Positions 24,520 through 35,814 of a stretch of 64,000 bases of DNA are shown one piece after another; the stretch's first letter is position 1, and every line of letters begins with the position of its first letter. Both the position numbers and the translations under genes were made by a program. The stretch comes from Brachynemurus nebulosus. Lineage: Eukaryota > Arthropoda > Insecta > Neuroptera > Myrmeleontidae. Below the pieces are notes generated by a model. It was not told where the DNA came from. It saw only the letters and a program-made list of their open reading frames with translations, and searched no databases. The stretch is taken from the NCBI GenBank assembly GCA_035578155.1, contig JAPWDM010000048.1, positions 512,501 to 576,500 on the forward strand. Reading direction: 5' to 3'.

Positions 24520-25976
24520 GGATTTAAGGTATTTTATGTGAGGTCAAGGTTTTCGGGACCTAAAAAGGCCAGAAATTAATTAACCAATCGATTTTAAAAA
24601 ATTTTTCACAGTTAGTAAGTTAAAGTATTTGAATTAATTAATTAAATGATGTCCGCAAGAAGCTTACGGACTGCCATAAGTTATATGAGATCCTTAGAAC
24701 CCTTTTCTTACTGTTAGAGTACTAGACTTGTATGAGATTTACTGATCCCATAATTGTAAAAAATAAACTAAACGACCAATTTTAAAAAAATCTTCGCTGT
24801 TACAGAGCTAAACTATTTTAGATAGATTTAGAATACATTATGTAAGGTCCGTCAGGGTCCACAGGACCCAAAAGTGTCAAAAATAAACTAACTGACCGAT
24901 TTTGAAAATTTTTTCACTGTTACAGAGCTAAACTATTTTAGATAAATATCGATTACGTTATGTAAGGTCCGCCTGGGTCCATAGGACCCAAAAGTGTCAA
25001 AAATAAACTGCCTGATCGATTTTGAAAATTTTTTCGCTGTTACAGAGCTAAACTGTTTTAGATAAATATAGATTCCGTTATGTAAGGTCTGCCAGGGTCC
25101 ATAGGATCCAGAAGTGTCAAAAATAAACTAACTGACCGATTTTGAAAATTTTTTCACTGTTACATAGCTAAACTATTTTAGATAAATATAAATTACGTTA
25201 TGTAAGGTCCACCAAGGTCCATAGAACCCAAAAGTGTCAAAAATAAACTAACTGACCGATTTTGAAAATTTTTTCACTGTTACAGAGCTAAACTATTTTA
25301 GATAAGTATAGATTACGTTATGTAAGGTCTGCCAGGGTCCATAGGATCCAGAAGTGTCAAAAATAAACTAACTGACCGATTTTGAAAATTTTTTCACTGT
25401 ACAGAGCTAAACTATTTTAGATAAATATAGATTACGTTATGTAAGGTCTGCCAGGGTCCATGGGATCCAAAAGTGTCAAAAATAAACTAACCGACCGATT
25501 TTGAAAATTTTTTCACAGTTGGGGAACTAACTATTTTAGATAGACATACATTACGTTATTTAGGGTCCGCCAGGGTCCATGGGGCCCAAAAGTGGTAAAA
25601 ATAAACTAACCGACCGATTTTGAAAATTTTTTCACTGTTACAGAGCTAAACTATTTTAGATAAATATAGATTACGTTATGTAAAGTCTGCCAGGGTCCAT
25701 CGGATCCAAAAGCGTCAAAAATAAACTAGCCGACCGATTTTGAAAATTTTTTCACTGTTGGGGAGCTAAGCTATTTTAGATACATATAGATTACGTTATG
25801 TAAGGTCTGAAGTGTCAGTAGGACCTAAAAGTGTCAAAAATAAAATAACTGACCGATTTTGAAACCTTTTTACTATTACGGAGGTAAACTATTTTAGATA
25901 GGTACAGGTTGTGTTATCTGAGATCCACAACTGTCCTGCGGATGCAAATGCGGCGTAGAATGCTACACAACGGGTT

Positions 25977-26063
<87 letters not shown>

Positions 26064-26345
26064 ACATAAAGTCCGCCTAGAATATACGGTCGAGCTGATT
26101 TTTTAATGAGGTCCACCGGGATCTTGCAGATCCGAAAACGCCAGTAATAAGCTATCGAAAAGATGCTAAAAAATTTCTCACTGCTAGAGAACTAAATTAT
26201 TTTAGATGGATACAACTATGCTGCACAAAATTCGTTCGGGTTCTTGGGTCCCCAAAAATACCAAAACTAATTACCCAACCGATTTTAAAAATTCTTTTAC
26301 TCTTAGAACGCTAAACTATTTTAAATAGGTACAGGTCTTAGATGA
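24520..26345 (+). repeat. 120-bp satellite-like array, about 14 units
   Basis: Regular 120-bp period. Each unit has GACCGATTTTGAAAATTTTT, CACTGTTACAGAGCTAAACT, ATTACGTTATGTAAGGTC and CAGGGTCC blocks. Units between about 24770 and 25780 are the most alike; both ends are diverged, and the right part is interrupted by TA microsatellite 25981-26060. No frame stays open across units. Confidence 0.9.
25981..26060. repeat. TA microsatellite in the 120-bp array
   Basis: 80 bp of pure (AT)n inside a diverged unit of the satellite-like array. Confidence 0.95.
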
Positions 26346-26549
26346 GATCCGCCAGTGCCCAAGATTTGGAAATTCGCTATGTTATGCAGATGCTGCGACA
26401 GGGGTATTTTTTGGGATTCCAGGTACTTTAAACAAATATACAATAAATACATTATATAGTATTCAACAGGGGGCTTTGAAACCTACATCTATTAAATAAT
26501 AATAATTTTGTCCAGCTAGCTTGTATTAGACAAAACACTGTGCGTAGTG

Positions 26550-26890
26550 ATGGAGAACTATCGATAGTTCCGACTATCGATAGTCCCGACTATCGATAGT
26601 CCGACTATCGATAGTTCAGACTATCGATAGTTACCGATAGTACCAACTATCGATAGTTATCGATAATTTTTGATGCTCAAGTTTTTTGAATTTGGATAGC
26701 CGGTGAACCAGAAAAAAAAAAGGTCGCCTGAAATTCCCTTAAAATTGTTGTTTTTATATCTCTGCTATAATTTTTATTATCTTTGTAGTATTTATAAGTA
26801 AACGAGATTACTGAAAAAAACTATCCAAACTATCGATAGTAAAAAAAAAATATCGATAGTTTTCGATAGTCAAAACTATCGATATTTTAA
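26550..26890. promoter_or_regulatory. Cluster of ten TATCGATA palindromes
   Basis: TATCGATA at about 26559, 26575, 26591, 26605, 26621, 26648, 26658, 26829, 26849 and 26877, mostly as ACTATCGATAGT. TATCGATA is the core of the Drosophila DREF element and overlaps BEAF-32 CGATA sites. The left edge GTGATGGAGAACTATCG looks like a hAT-type terminus, so these may be transposon subterminal repeats rather than a promoter. Confidence 0.5.
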
Positions 26891-26913
26891 AGTAAACATT
26901 TTTAAAGTAAACT

Positions 26914-27205
26914 AAAATTTTTAAAGTAAACAAAGATTTTTATGTAAACAAGTCTTAAATTTTAGCGAATTTTCAGAATGGAATTCAGCTACTATTTAAC
27001 ATATACAGGCGATTATTTTGAAAGTTAACGTAAATATATGATAAAATTTCCAGAATGGAATTCAGCTATTACAGTCACTGCCATGACGCGGGGGGCATGA
27101 CCTGAGCCCGGGACTATGGCAGAAATTTGTTTTGAGGTCCCTAGAAACCGAAAATAATAGTCACTAAAATTTATATGTATATATATATATGTATATATAT
27201 ATATG

Positions 27206-27304
<99 letters not shown>

Positions 27305-27556
27305 AGTGACTATTATTTTCGGTTTCTAGGGACCTCAAAACAAATTTCTGCCATAGTCCCGGGCTCAGGTCATGCCCCCCGCGTCATGCCAGTGACTGTA
27401 ATAGCTGAATTCCATTCTGGAAATTTTATCATATATTTATGTTAACTTTCAAAATAATCGCCTGTATATGTTAAATAGTAGCTGAATTCCATTCTGGAAA
27501 TTCGCTAAAATTTAAGACTTGTTTACATAAAAATCTTTGTTTACTTTAAAAATTTT
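26914..27556. repeat. Near-perfect palindrome around a TA tract
   Basis: Arms of about 260 bp (26914-27173 and 27297-27556) match without indels about centre 27235; I see about three mismatches. The loop is a 128-bp TA tract. Each arm holds the terminus of repeat family X (TAGCGAATTTCCAG / GAATTCAGCTA), present twice per arm. The high identity implies recent origin or ongoing gene conversion. Confidence 0.88.
27172..27299. repeat. TA microsatellite in the palindrome loop
   Basis: 128 bp of (TA)n with TG and AA interruptions. Confidence 0.93.
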
Positions 27557-27794
27557 CTCACCTAGACTGTATATGTATATACAACACACACAAACCGTAC
27601 GCATAATGGTAGAACGGATAATGAAATGGTCTTGTACCTTATACATGTATCACAATAAAATTATGTGATCGTATGCATATAATATACCTTATATACAAAA
27701 TATCCATATTGTGTCAAATATGTACTTAGGATGTGATTAAATTCACACTTTATACGATAAAATAATCACATTCTAAACAACATCGCTTTTCTCG

Positions 27795-28134
27795 GAAACT
27801 AGTTGACGTAGAAAAAAAGTTTAAAGACCTTTTTTATGTAATTTTTTCTTCTCTTTTAAATGTGTAAAAAAATTTTGCAAAAATTTTTGAATAAGTGGAA
27901 ATTTTGGCAAAAAACTAATTTTTTGCAAGAACAAAAACCATGATCCTGGCATCCGACGTGTCTGGCTAACGAACTTGTCCAACGGTTTGGGATTTCCAAC
28001 ATTTTCACCAAATTTCGTAAACCTAGGACATTTCGTTCGAGAGTTATCGTGCGGACACATATATGTCCCGGGTTCAAGTCGCGTCATGGCAGTGGCTGTA
28101 ATAGCGAGCTTCCATTCTGGAAATTCGCTAAAAT
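27795..28134 (-). repeat. Repeat family X, copy without TA expansion
   Basis: Inverted copy from CTCGGAAACTAGTTGACGTA to GGAAATTCGCTAAAA. Where other copies have a TA tract it has only CACATATATGT, with the segment through CACTAAAATTTA missing. Confidence 0.8.
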
Positions 28135-28369
28135 GAATATAAGAAATTCTCTTGTGTTAATTTTAGTTTTTTTCTAATTTTTTCACTTTCCTCGATGTCT
28201 CTTTTTTTATGATGGTCATAAAATTTATAATTTATAATTTTTTGACTGGCCACTTTGAAATAGTGTGAAAAATGTAATAATCTTGAGATAAAATTACTTG
28301 CCCAAGTTTATGCATGAAAAAAATGTCGGGCCGGAATTAAGTCCATTTTCTTCTATCATTTGTATAACT

Positions 28370-28570
28370 ACCCATATATGTATGTGTGTGTGTGTGTCCG
28401 CACGATAACTCTCGAGCGAATTAACCTATGTTTACGAAATTTGGTGGAAATGTTGGAAGGCCCAAACTCTTGGATGAGTTCTTCAGCCAGACACGTCCGA
28501 TGCCCAGAACCTCGAAAAATGGGTTTTTGCCAAGATTTTCAAAAATTCAAGGCGGAAGTGTTAAAAAGTT
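28370..28570 (+). repeat. Repeat family X, partial copy with GT tract
   Basis: ATATGTATGTGTGTGTGT stands in place of the TA tract, then CCGCACGATAACTCTCGAGC and CAGACACGTCCGATGCCC. Ends lost. Confidence 0.7.
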
Positions 28571-29023
28571 ATTAAGAAATTTTTTTTAGTTTTTGTGATA
28601 AAGCAGGGGCGACATTTTTCACGGAGCCTAGAGCGGCACGTAGGGTAAATCCGTTCACTGGTAAACGGGTTTCCGAAAAAATTGATTTTTAAAAACTGAA
28701 ATTCTCTATGTTAGGTGGGATGCTGCGACAAAGATACATGTCAGAGAAATTATTACATACTACTTATGTATACGTCAGTATCTATATGTGTAATATGTGG
28801 TAATATGTATACATACTCGTACATACATTCAACATTTTAATTACAGTATTTCATATAAGTACGTATGTATAAATAGTTATCGATGTGTATTGTATGTACC
28901 TATCGTGTGTATTCAAAGTCGTTTTTTTTAGGGTTCTGAAGGAAAATCTTTTTTTAAGGTTTCGAAAATTCAGAAAAAGTTTGCATGTACACTTTACATT
29001 TTGCATGTAGAATTTACAAGTAC

Positions 29024-29090
29024 AGTAGAACTTCGTTTAACTACCACTGTCGGGATCGGGACTGTGACGCTTAATCGAATTAGATGGATA
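29024..29090 (+). mobile_element. Pogo-like terminus, fragment
   Basis: CAGTAGAACTTCGTTTAACT followed by TAATCGAATTAGATGGATA resembles the widespread pogo/Tigger end (CAGTAGAACCTCG...). No partner end found. Confidence 0.4.
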
Positions 29091-29379
29091 ACAAAAATTT
29101 CTTATTAAATTTATTTTTACTATTACTTCGGAATTTTTAACCGAAAATTCGCTATGTTATGCAGAATGCTGCGACAGGGGTATTGTACTCCTGAGATAAG
29201 TATTGCTTGTTAAATAATGGCACCTTTACAATTTACCCCCAAAATAAAAATTCAACTTCACAAATGAAATGATGATTCCCTAAGTTTACGGTTTTGCCAA
29301 TTTTAGTACGGAATACTAAAAATTGTATTTTTTGAAAAGAGGCAATACAAATTAAGAAAATAAACATAGATATTATTTT

Positions 29380-29616
29380 TTGTGTGTTTATGGTAATAAA
29401 ATTGTTACTTTAACACCGTATTTTATTAAGCAGGAGCGCATACTAAACAAGGTTAGCCGATCACGAATTGGAAAGTCACCAGAACAAATTGACATGCAGT
29501 CGGTCCGCATAAACTATATAAAATTAGCTTATTTAACTGAGAAAAGACGCAAGGTTCGCAGTGAAAAATGTATCATTTGGCTGGCCATACATCAGTTAAG
29601 GTCATACAAAATATAA
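29380..29616 (+). other. 78-codon frame, unrecognised
   Basis: The middle (SRSRIGKSPEQIDMQSVR ... EKRRKVRSEKC) is less repetitive and more basic than random translations here, and may be a fragment of a decayed gene or element. No family recognised. Confidence 0.15.
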
Positions 29617-30399
29617 TTTTTATTATTCATATATTTTGTAATACCCATTATATGTATGATACAGATTTTTTTAATGACTACAAATAATTTATAAAAATAA
29701 ATTTGATATAATGTTTCTAAGCTGTCACGCTCCGTTAATATTTTTTACTGTTCATAAATTTGTTATAGGTACATTTTAAAACCATTTCTTAGCTAGCCTA
29801 CACCCTGTTCGATTACTTAAATGGCGCCACGTTTTCTATTATTTCATATATCAGAAAATTTCCTGTTTCCCTAGATGTCTTATTTCAGATGTATTTAAAT
29901 TTTTAAAGGCCTTAAAGGAGATTACCGAAAATGGCCTCTAAAAAAAGAGTTGGGAACGAGTACACGAATGATAAAAAAGATAATGAACGTTTTAGGAAAG
30001 CAATATGGACCATAATCTAGTCAGTAAGTATCTGCCAATATGACTGCCCTGCAAATATTACAAGCAGAATGCACAAGAGCTTGCAGTAAAGTATTATAGT
30101 TTGCATGTGTGCATAAGTCCACATTTTACATCCCATTTGAGTCGCAACTAAGCGTTTCCCCGCGGATTGCTTAATGTCTTTTGAAAGCCCATATGATGGT
30201 CTATCTAAGACCATCAATGATTTTAACATGTCTTTAGGGGAGACAGGGGCATGTACTAACAGATTTTACTTTTTTGTCGAATTTTTCCTTGAAAAAATTA
30301 GACTTGTACAGCCTATACGATAAGAACGGCGAGAGGCAAGAGTAGGGGCCCTATCCGTTTTCGGACCCCTAGAACACGATTCTGTAGAAAAAATGTCTG

Positions 30400-30434
<35 letters not shown>

Positions 30435-30459
30435 GGTATTTGACCGGAACATTATTCCC

Positions 30460-30550
30460 AACCGGTTTGGAAAAGTTTTATTGTTTTGTTGCCCCCCACC
30501 ACCCCCTTAAAGTTGGGTCGGATCCAAAATTTGCCCAAAATTTGACCCCG
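30460..30550 (+). repeat. TTTGGAAAAGTTTTAT repeat, pair with 35 kb
   Basis: GGTTTGGAAAAGTTTTATTG, GCCCCCCACCACCCCCTTA, AAGTTGGGTCGGAT; matches 35237-35301 with substitutions. Confidence 0.6.
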
Positions 30551-30553
30551 CTT

Positions 30554-30555
<2 letters not shown>

Positions 30556-30630
<75 letters not shown>
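30556..30630. repeat. TA microsatellite
   Basis: 75 bp of pure (TA)n between two dispersed repeats; a shorter, impure one is at 30397-30433. Confidence 0.95.
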
Positions 30631-30632
<2 letters not shown>

Positions 30633-30776
30633 GGACACTCATCATCAGTTTTGAAACCACCAAAATGACAAATCGCTTGCAAACTTTCAATTACATTTCG
30701 CTTGCAGATTTTCAATACCGAAGATGAAGGGAAAAATTCGACTTCCGTGATGGAGCCCCGCTGCTCACGGCATTCT
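30631..30776 (+). repeat. CATCATCAG family, copy 3
   Basis: CCGGACACTCATCATCAGTT to CCCCGCTGCTCACGGCAT. The TA tract ends exactly where the copy begins. Confidence 0.8.
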
Positions 30777-31499
30777 TATTATTAATTTAACGGAAATGAA
30801 ACTCGTTAGAGATTTTTTGTAACTATTTGTCTATGACTTTTGATAAAGAAGACTCAATATCCATTGTGTTTTTTACGGAAAACTCATTTAAAAAATATGC
30901 TTGTTAATACTTACCCCACTTTTGGGGTAAGTTTTAACAACCTTAGGGTAAGTAGTAACAGTAGAGCTTTAATGTGTTTTATGATAATATTTTATAAATA
31001 TGTGTAGAAAATAAAACAAAGTATCATACTTAACGATTTTATTATCAGATCAATCAATTTGACATAGATCATGTTGTGACAATCAATTTGACATAGAAAG
31101 CAATCAATTTGACATAGAAATTTCTTATTTTAGAAGTATCTTTATCTTTGCTTAAATTAAATTAATCATTATTTAATTTTTTTCTGAAGCAATAGTTAAT
31201 CAGTCTTTATTAATTAGCAATAATGATATTAAAAATAACCAACTCAACAAAATAGTGTCACTTGGACCTTAATAACTAAACAACAACTGGAAAATGTTGA
31301 GTCTTCAATAGACAATTTAAAATCGTTTAATTTTTAAATTATAATTAACGTACTTATTAATTATTCTTTAACAATTTATATAACATTATTATAATTCTTG
31401 AAATATATAATAAATTGATAACTCAGCCTTAGTAATCATCATCGAAGTGACAATTTAAACATATAAAAGATAATATAACACCCACATGTGCTCACACAC

Positions 31500-31611
31500 A
31501 CGCACATACATCTTTGGTATAGTATGACCAAAAACCACATGTAAATTAAAAATCACAAAGTGATGGAAAAAATTATCCGGATCGGCCGGGAGTCGAACCC
31601 AGGATCTCCAA
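31500..31611 (-). repeat. tRNA-derived SINE-like fragment
   Basis: On the minus strand CTGGGTTCGACTCCCGG forms a five-pair T-arm with an RNA polymerase III B-box (GGTTCGACTCC). The 5' tRNA part is replaced by another repeat. Downstream, TTTTTAATTTACATGTGGTT is shared with 57075-57108, so the segment is interspersed. Not a functional tRNA. Confidence 0.35.
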
Positions 31612-31870
31612 CAATGAAATTTTTCACAGGAGTTCCGTGTGTAACGTAACTGAACAATAAGAAACGATTTTTGAAAATTCGTTCCCTAAGTGGGTTAAAT
31701 AAGGAATGAGTATTTGTATGGAAATTTGTCATTTTGGAAATTAGGAATATTGTATAAAAATATGTTGCTATGGCTATTAAAAAAAATAATATAATATTTA
31801 ATAAATCTTTAACACTTATCTCATATCCTGAAATGTTGTCGATGGTAAACTCATCAGGTGGGAATGCGGC
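31612..31870 (+). repeat. Relative of the 11.3-kb repeat
   Basis: AGGAGTTCCGTGTGTAACGT, AAGAAACGATTTTTGAAAAT, GTGGGTTAAATAAGGAATGA match 11318-11450 in order. Confidence 0.6.
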
Positions 31871-31964
31871 TACGAAGATATAAAATGATATGAAACATGA
31901 ATTATATAGTCGGACAATAGTCCTTATTGTCTTGTGATTTATTCTTCTGAATGCATCTACTTAC

Positions 31965-33476
31965 AAGGAGATACACCCAAAGTGAAATTCATGACGTTGA
32001 TGAAATTTCGCTGGTGTGTTGTATAGGCAAAAATAAGGGACCCGTATTTTTTTTATCCGCCATCTTGCACGTTTAGGGAGTGAAACCAGCCTCTAAAGTT
32101 GGGGGTTCAAATCGTATTTCTTAAAATATCTCGAAAACTATAAGAGATAGAGAAAAACTTCAAATTAAAGGAATGTTAATTTTTGAAAAACCTATTCACC
32201 TGTATAGGTTAAACCAGGACCGGGTTCGTAAAAGGGGCTAGACCGGTGGAAATGCAGGTGAATTTTCTTGTACAGCCTGAATGGTTTAATGTATCAAATT
32301 TTTGGCATCATAAATAGAAAGAGCATCAAAAATTAGGGGATACGTGTTTTTGTGTTTTTTCGAAAATATGTGTGGTATCCAAGCTATACAAGGAAGAAAA
32401 AAATAGGGTAGATTATATTGCATTATTACTGATTGTAAATACCTTCTATATTGTTTTATTTTTATGTCTATTTTCAACAAGAAGCAATAATCTTCCGTTC
32501 TACAACTGCCCTTATCTTCTTATAAATTCGTTTTTAACCAAGTAAACGCGGTTTATTTCTTCTTTAACATTCAAACTATTTCCTTATTCTTTTTGTATGT
32601 TTTAAAGGTGTCAACCCAAATCGCAAAATTTATTACAAAGTACTTGAATAGTGAGCGAAAGAGATTATTGCTTCTTGTCGAGCATTTATTAACACAAGCA
32701 CACTAGAGAACTTTAATTTTCGCAGAAATAGGTATAAAAAATATCGAATATGAGTAACCAAATGTGCACATGGCTAAATTACCAATTAAGTAAGTACTGA
32801 AAAATATATGAATCAATATTTTACTTTGCAAAATACCACTTTTTTATTAAAAGTAAAATATTTGTTTATTATTTACAAATATGGAATACCATAAAGTAAC
32901 CCTCAAATCTATTAATATTAATATATGAATCATTATCGGAAAGTAAAATTTTACATTTTCATGATGAAAATCAATATAAAAATAAAAAAATATAAAACGT
33001 ATTTGCAATCAATAATAATGCAATATAATCTACCCTATTTGTTTCTTCCTTATATGGTTTGGATACCACACATATTTCGAAAAAACGCGAAAAAACTTAT
33101 CCCCTAATTTTTCGTGCTCTTTCTATTTATGATGCCAAAAATTTGATACATTGAACCATTCAGGCTGTACACGAAAATTTACCCCCGTTTTCATCCCTTC
33201 AGCCCCTCTTATTAACCCGGCCCTGATTTAACCTATACAGGTGAATAGGTCTTTCAAAGAGTAATATTTCGTCAAGTTAAAGTTTTCCTCTATCTCTTAT
33301 AGTTTTCGAGATATCTTAAGAAATACGATTTGAACCCCCAACTTAAGGGGCTGGTTTCACCCCGTAAACGTGGAAGATGGCCGATAAAAAAAATACGGGT
33401 CCTCTATTTTTGCCTATTCTACACAAAAGCAAAGTTTCATCAAAATCCCGAATTTCACTCTGGGTGCATTTCCTAG
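31965..33476. mobile_element. Foldback element, about 480-bp arms
   Basis: Arms 31965-32455 and 32990-33476 pair block by block about centre 32720 (for example TAGGGTAGATTATATTGCAT with its complement, and the AAAATATCTCGAAAACTATA segment). The arms differ by scattered substitutions, so this is older than the 27-kb palindrome. The 530-bp spacer holds a dispersed repeat (32820-32920) and a shorter inverted pair (GAAGCAATAATCTT). Confidence 0.75.
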
Positions 33477-33663
33477 TTAGTCAATATCAGTCAAAAAAAT
33501 TCGGTCGGTCATATTTCATCTGACTCCATCCAACTACCGACATATCAATTTTTAATAAATTTAAACAATGAGCAACGAAGCATCCGCTACTAGTATCATA
33601 TATCACGATTTTTTACAAATAATATTATTTGTATTGGCAAACTAATCCTCTCAAAAGATTAAA

Positions 33664-33712
33664 ATACCCCTGTCGCAGCATCCTGCATAACATAGCGAAT
33701 TTCCGTTTATAA
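33664..33712 (-). repeat. Repeat family Z (CTGTCGCAGCATCC), five copies
   Basis: ATACCCCTGTCGCAGCATCC then GCATAACATAGCGAATTTCC split here. Plus-strand relatives: 806-848, 26366-26408, 28696-28733 and 29145-29187. The common core GCTATGTTATGCAG(G)ATGC ends in GACAGGGGTAT. Confidence 0.8.
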
Positions 33713-33719
33713 AAATTAG

Positions 33720-33997
33720 TTTTCCTCGGAAACTAGTTGACATAGAATAATAGTTTAAAGACCTTTTTTATGTAATTTTTTCTCCTCTTTTGAATGATGT
33801 AAAAAAATTTGGCAAAATTTTTTGAATAAGTGGAAATTTTGGCAAAAAACTAATTTTTTGCAAGAACAAAAACCATATTCCTGGCATCCGACGTGTCTGG
33901 CTGAAGAACTCATCCAAGATTTTTGGACTTCCAACGTTGTCACCAAATTTCGTAAACCTAGGACATTTCGTTCGAGAGTTATCGTGCTGATACATAT

Positions 33998-34093
<96 letters not shown>

Positions 34094-34221
34094 TTTAGTG
34101 AATATAATTTTCGGCTTCTAGGGACCTCAAAACAAATTTCTGCCATAGTCCCGGGCTCAAGTCGCGGCATGACACTTACTGTAATAGCTGAATTTCCAGA
34201 ATTCTTTCTGGAAATTCGCTA
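33720..34221 (-). repeat. Repeat family X, longest simple copy
   Basis: Inverted copy with all blocks, including an 85-bp TA tract, ending TCTGGAAATTCGCTAA. Its start adjoins a copy of family Z (33664-33712), so the two may be parts of one longer element. Confidence 0.8.
34005..34091. repeat. TA microsatellite in family X
   Basis: About 85 bp, same internal position as the tract at 23766-23806 in another family X copy. Confidence 0.95.
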
Positions 34222-35800
34222 AAAAAAGAAATTGTGACTTCCGTAATAAAGGTACAAATTTTAAGTTAGCTGACAACGAGTACAATTTACTCGCCTGTTT
34301 GATTTATGTACTGAAAATTTGTTATATATAAAATATTCGATCGAAACTACCTTGAACGTTCAAATCGTGTGATAAAATTTTTTTATTTGGATATTGTTGG
34401 TATTACATACTATCGATCAAAAATGATTAAACTGTATCAAAAAATTAAATAAACAACTGTCTATGAACTTGAGTACAATTTTGATGGACATAATCTATAG
34501 ACTGACCTAAATCTACGCCCCCTTACAAATTTTATAGCTTAAGCATTTAAAATTGCCACCACAAACATTGGATAGAGATGAAAGTTACCAAATGTGGAGA
34601 TTGTTTTACGGTGTGAATGTTTCCTACTTTCTTTTTTATTATTTCATAAAAATAAGGAAGACACAAATGTAAAAAAAAAAAAAAATTAATAGCGAAAAGG
34701 AAGACCAAAACTCACATTTTCATTTTTTTTTTTCGAATAACTGATATCGTTCCAAAATTTATTAGTACCTAAAATTATAAGATAAAAAATGCGATTAACC
34801 ATGGAATGTGATACACCATCGTTGAATGACAATAAGCTGCAAACTTGTACATATAAGTTATCTCAAAAGCTTCATATAGTTAGAATCTCGTGTACGCGAC
34901 TTAAGATATAATCAATTTTTAAGTTACTAAAAAGCTATAGACGATAAAGTTCTCCACGTATTTAACCCTACACAATATTCTATCCAATGAACTGTTCTTG
35001 AGACAAAGCGAAGAGCTTACCTGTACGATGTACGATAACGAAAGATTGACTGTAGAATCCAGTACTTATTGTTAGTACAATTTATAGAGTTATTATTCAA
35101 TAAATACAAGCTCAATTAACATACAAAATTGTAGCCCTCTCCCAGTGAGCGCGTCGGACCCTCCAAAAATAATTTTTTCCTTTCTATCCTCCCAGTCGCC
35201 CTAGGAAGCGGAATTTTGGGTATACTGTAGACAACTGATTTGGAAAAGTTTTATAGTTTTGGCGCCCCCCCCCACGACCACTTTGAAAGTTGGGTCAGAT
35301 TAATATATACAGAGCAAAGAAATGTGACATGCACAGATAAATCGACAGAATTATTTTCTGTGGGTTCTAGAATGGATTTAAAATTCACAATTACCTCAAT
35401 ACAATGGCCTTGTATTCGGTGCAATAATCTACAATTTTGATGAGAATTCAACCAAAATTGCAGGAAAAATCCGCCTTACATTAAAATTTGATTTGTGACA
35501 AATTGATGATACACTTATGATGAATAAAAACGTACTTAAAAGGTATTTAAACTCTTTCATTTTAATATCTTACTATTTATATAAATTATTTAAATATAAA
35601 TAATTAAAGCGATATTTTAACTTGAACATTTCCGAATCCTATATCCTATATGGTTTACTGCTTGGTATAATTTTTTATATCTGATATCAATTATTCGTAG
35701 TAATTAAATTATTACAGATTCTTATATTAGGTACCAAATTTTTGAAAAAAAAAAATATTTTCATATTCAAACAATAAAACGATATTTTATATTTGAGTAC
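34222..35800. other. No gene seen
   Basis: AT-rich. Holds a short segment shared with 30.5 kb (35237-35301). The two antisense 66-codon frames at about 35240-35450 overlap each other and that repeat. Confidence 0.4.
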
Positions 35801-35814
35801 TTTTCTCTATAATT

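Larger units (their letters stand above)
30234..30970. repeat. Repeat mixture with GGGTAAG-type motifs
   Basis: TTTAGGGGAGACAGGGGCAT at 30234 and a CTTACCCC ... GGGGTAAG hairpin at 30911-30932 recall the TA-type element ends of this window. Between them are a fragment shared with 17540-17690 (30270-30410), TA tracts, and a copy of the CATCATCAG family (30631-30776). No complete element is delimited. Confidence 0.35.

Noticed and set aside
27821..28087. Minus-strand frames of 88 and 73 codons with MTRLEPGTYMCP
   Set aside because: They lie in a copy of repeat family X; equivalent frames appear in the other copies in different states of decay, with no protein motif.
31560..31611. A tRNA gene on the minus strand
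   Set aside because: Only a T-arm and B-box are present; no D-arm, anticodon arm or matching acceptor stem.
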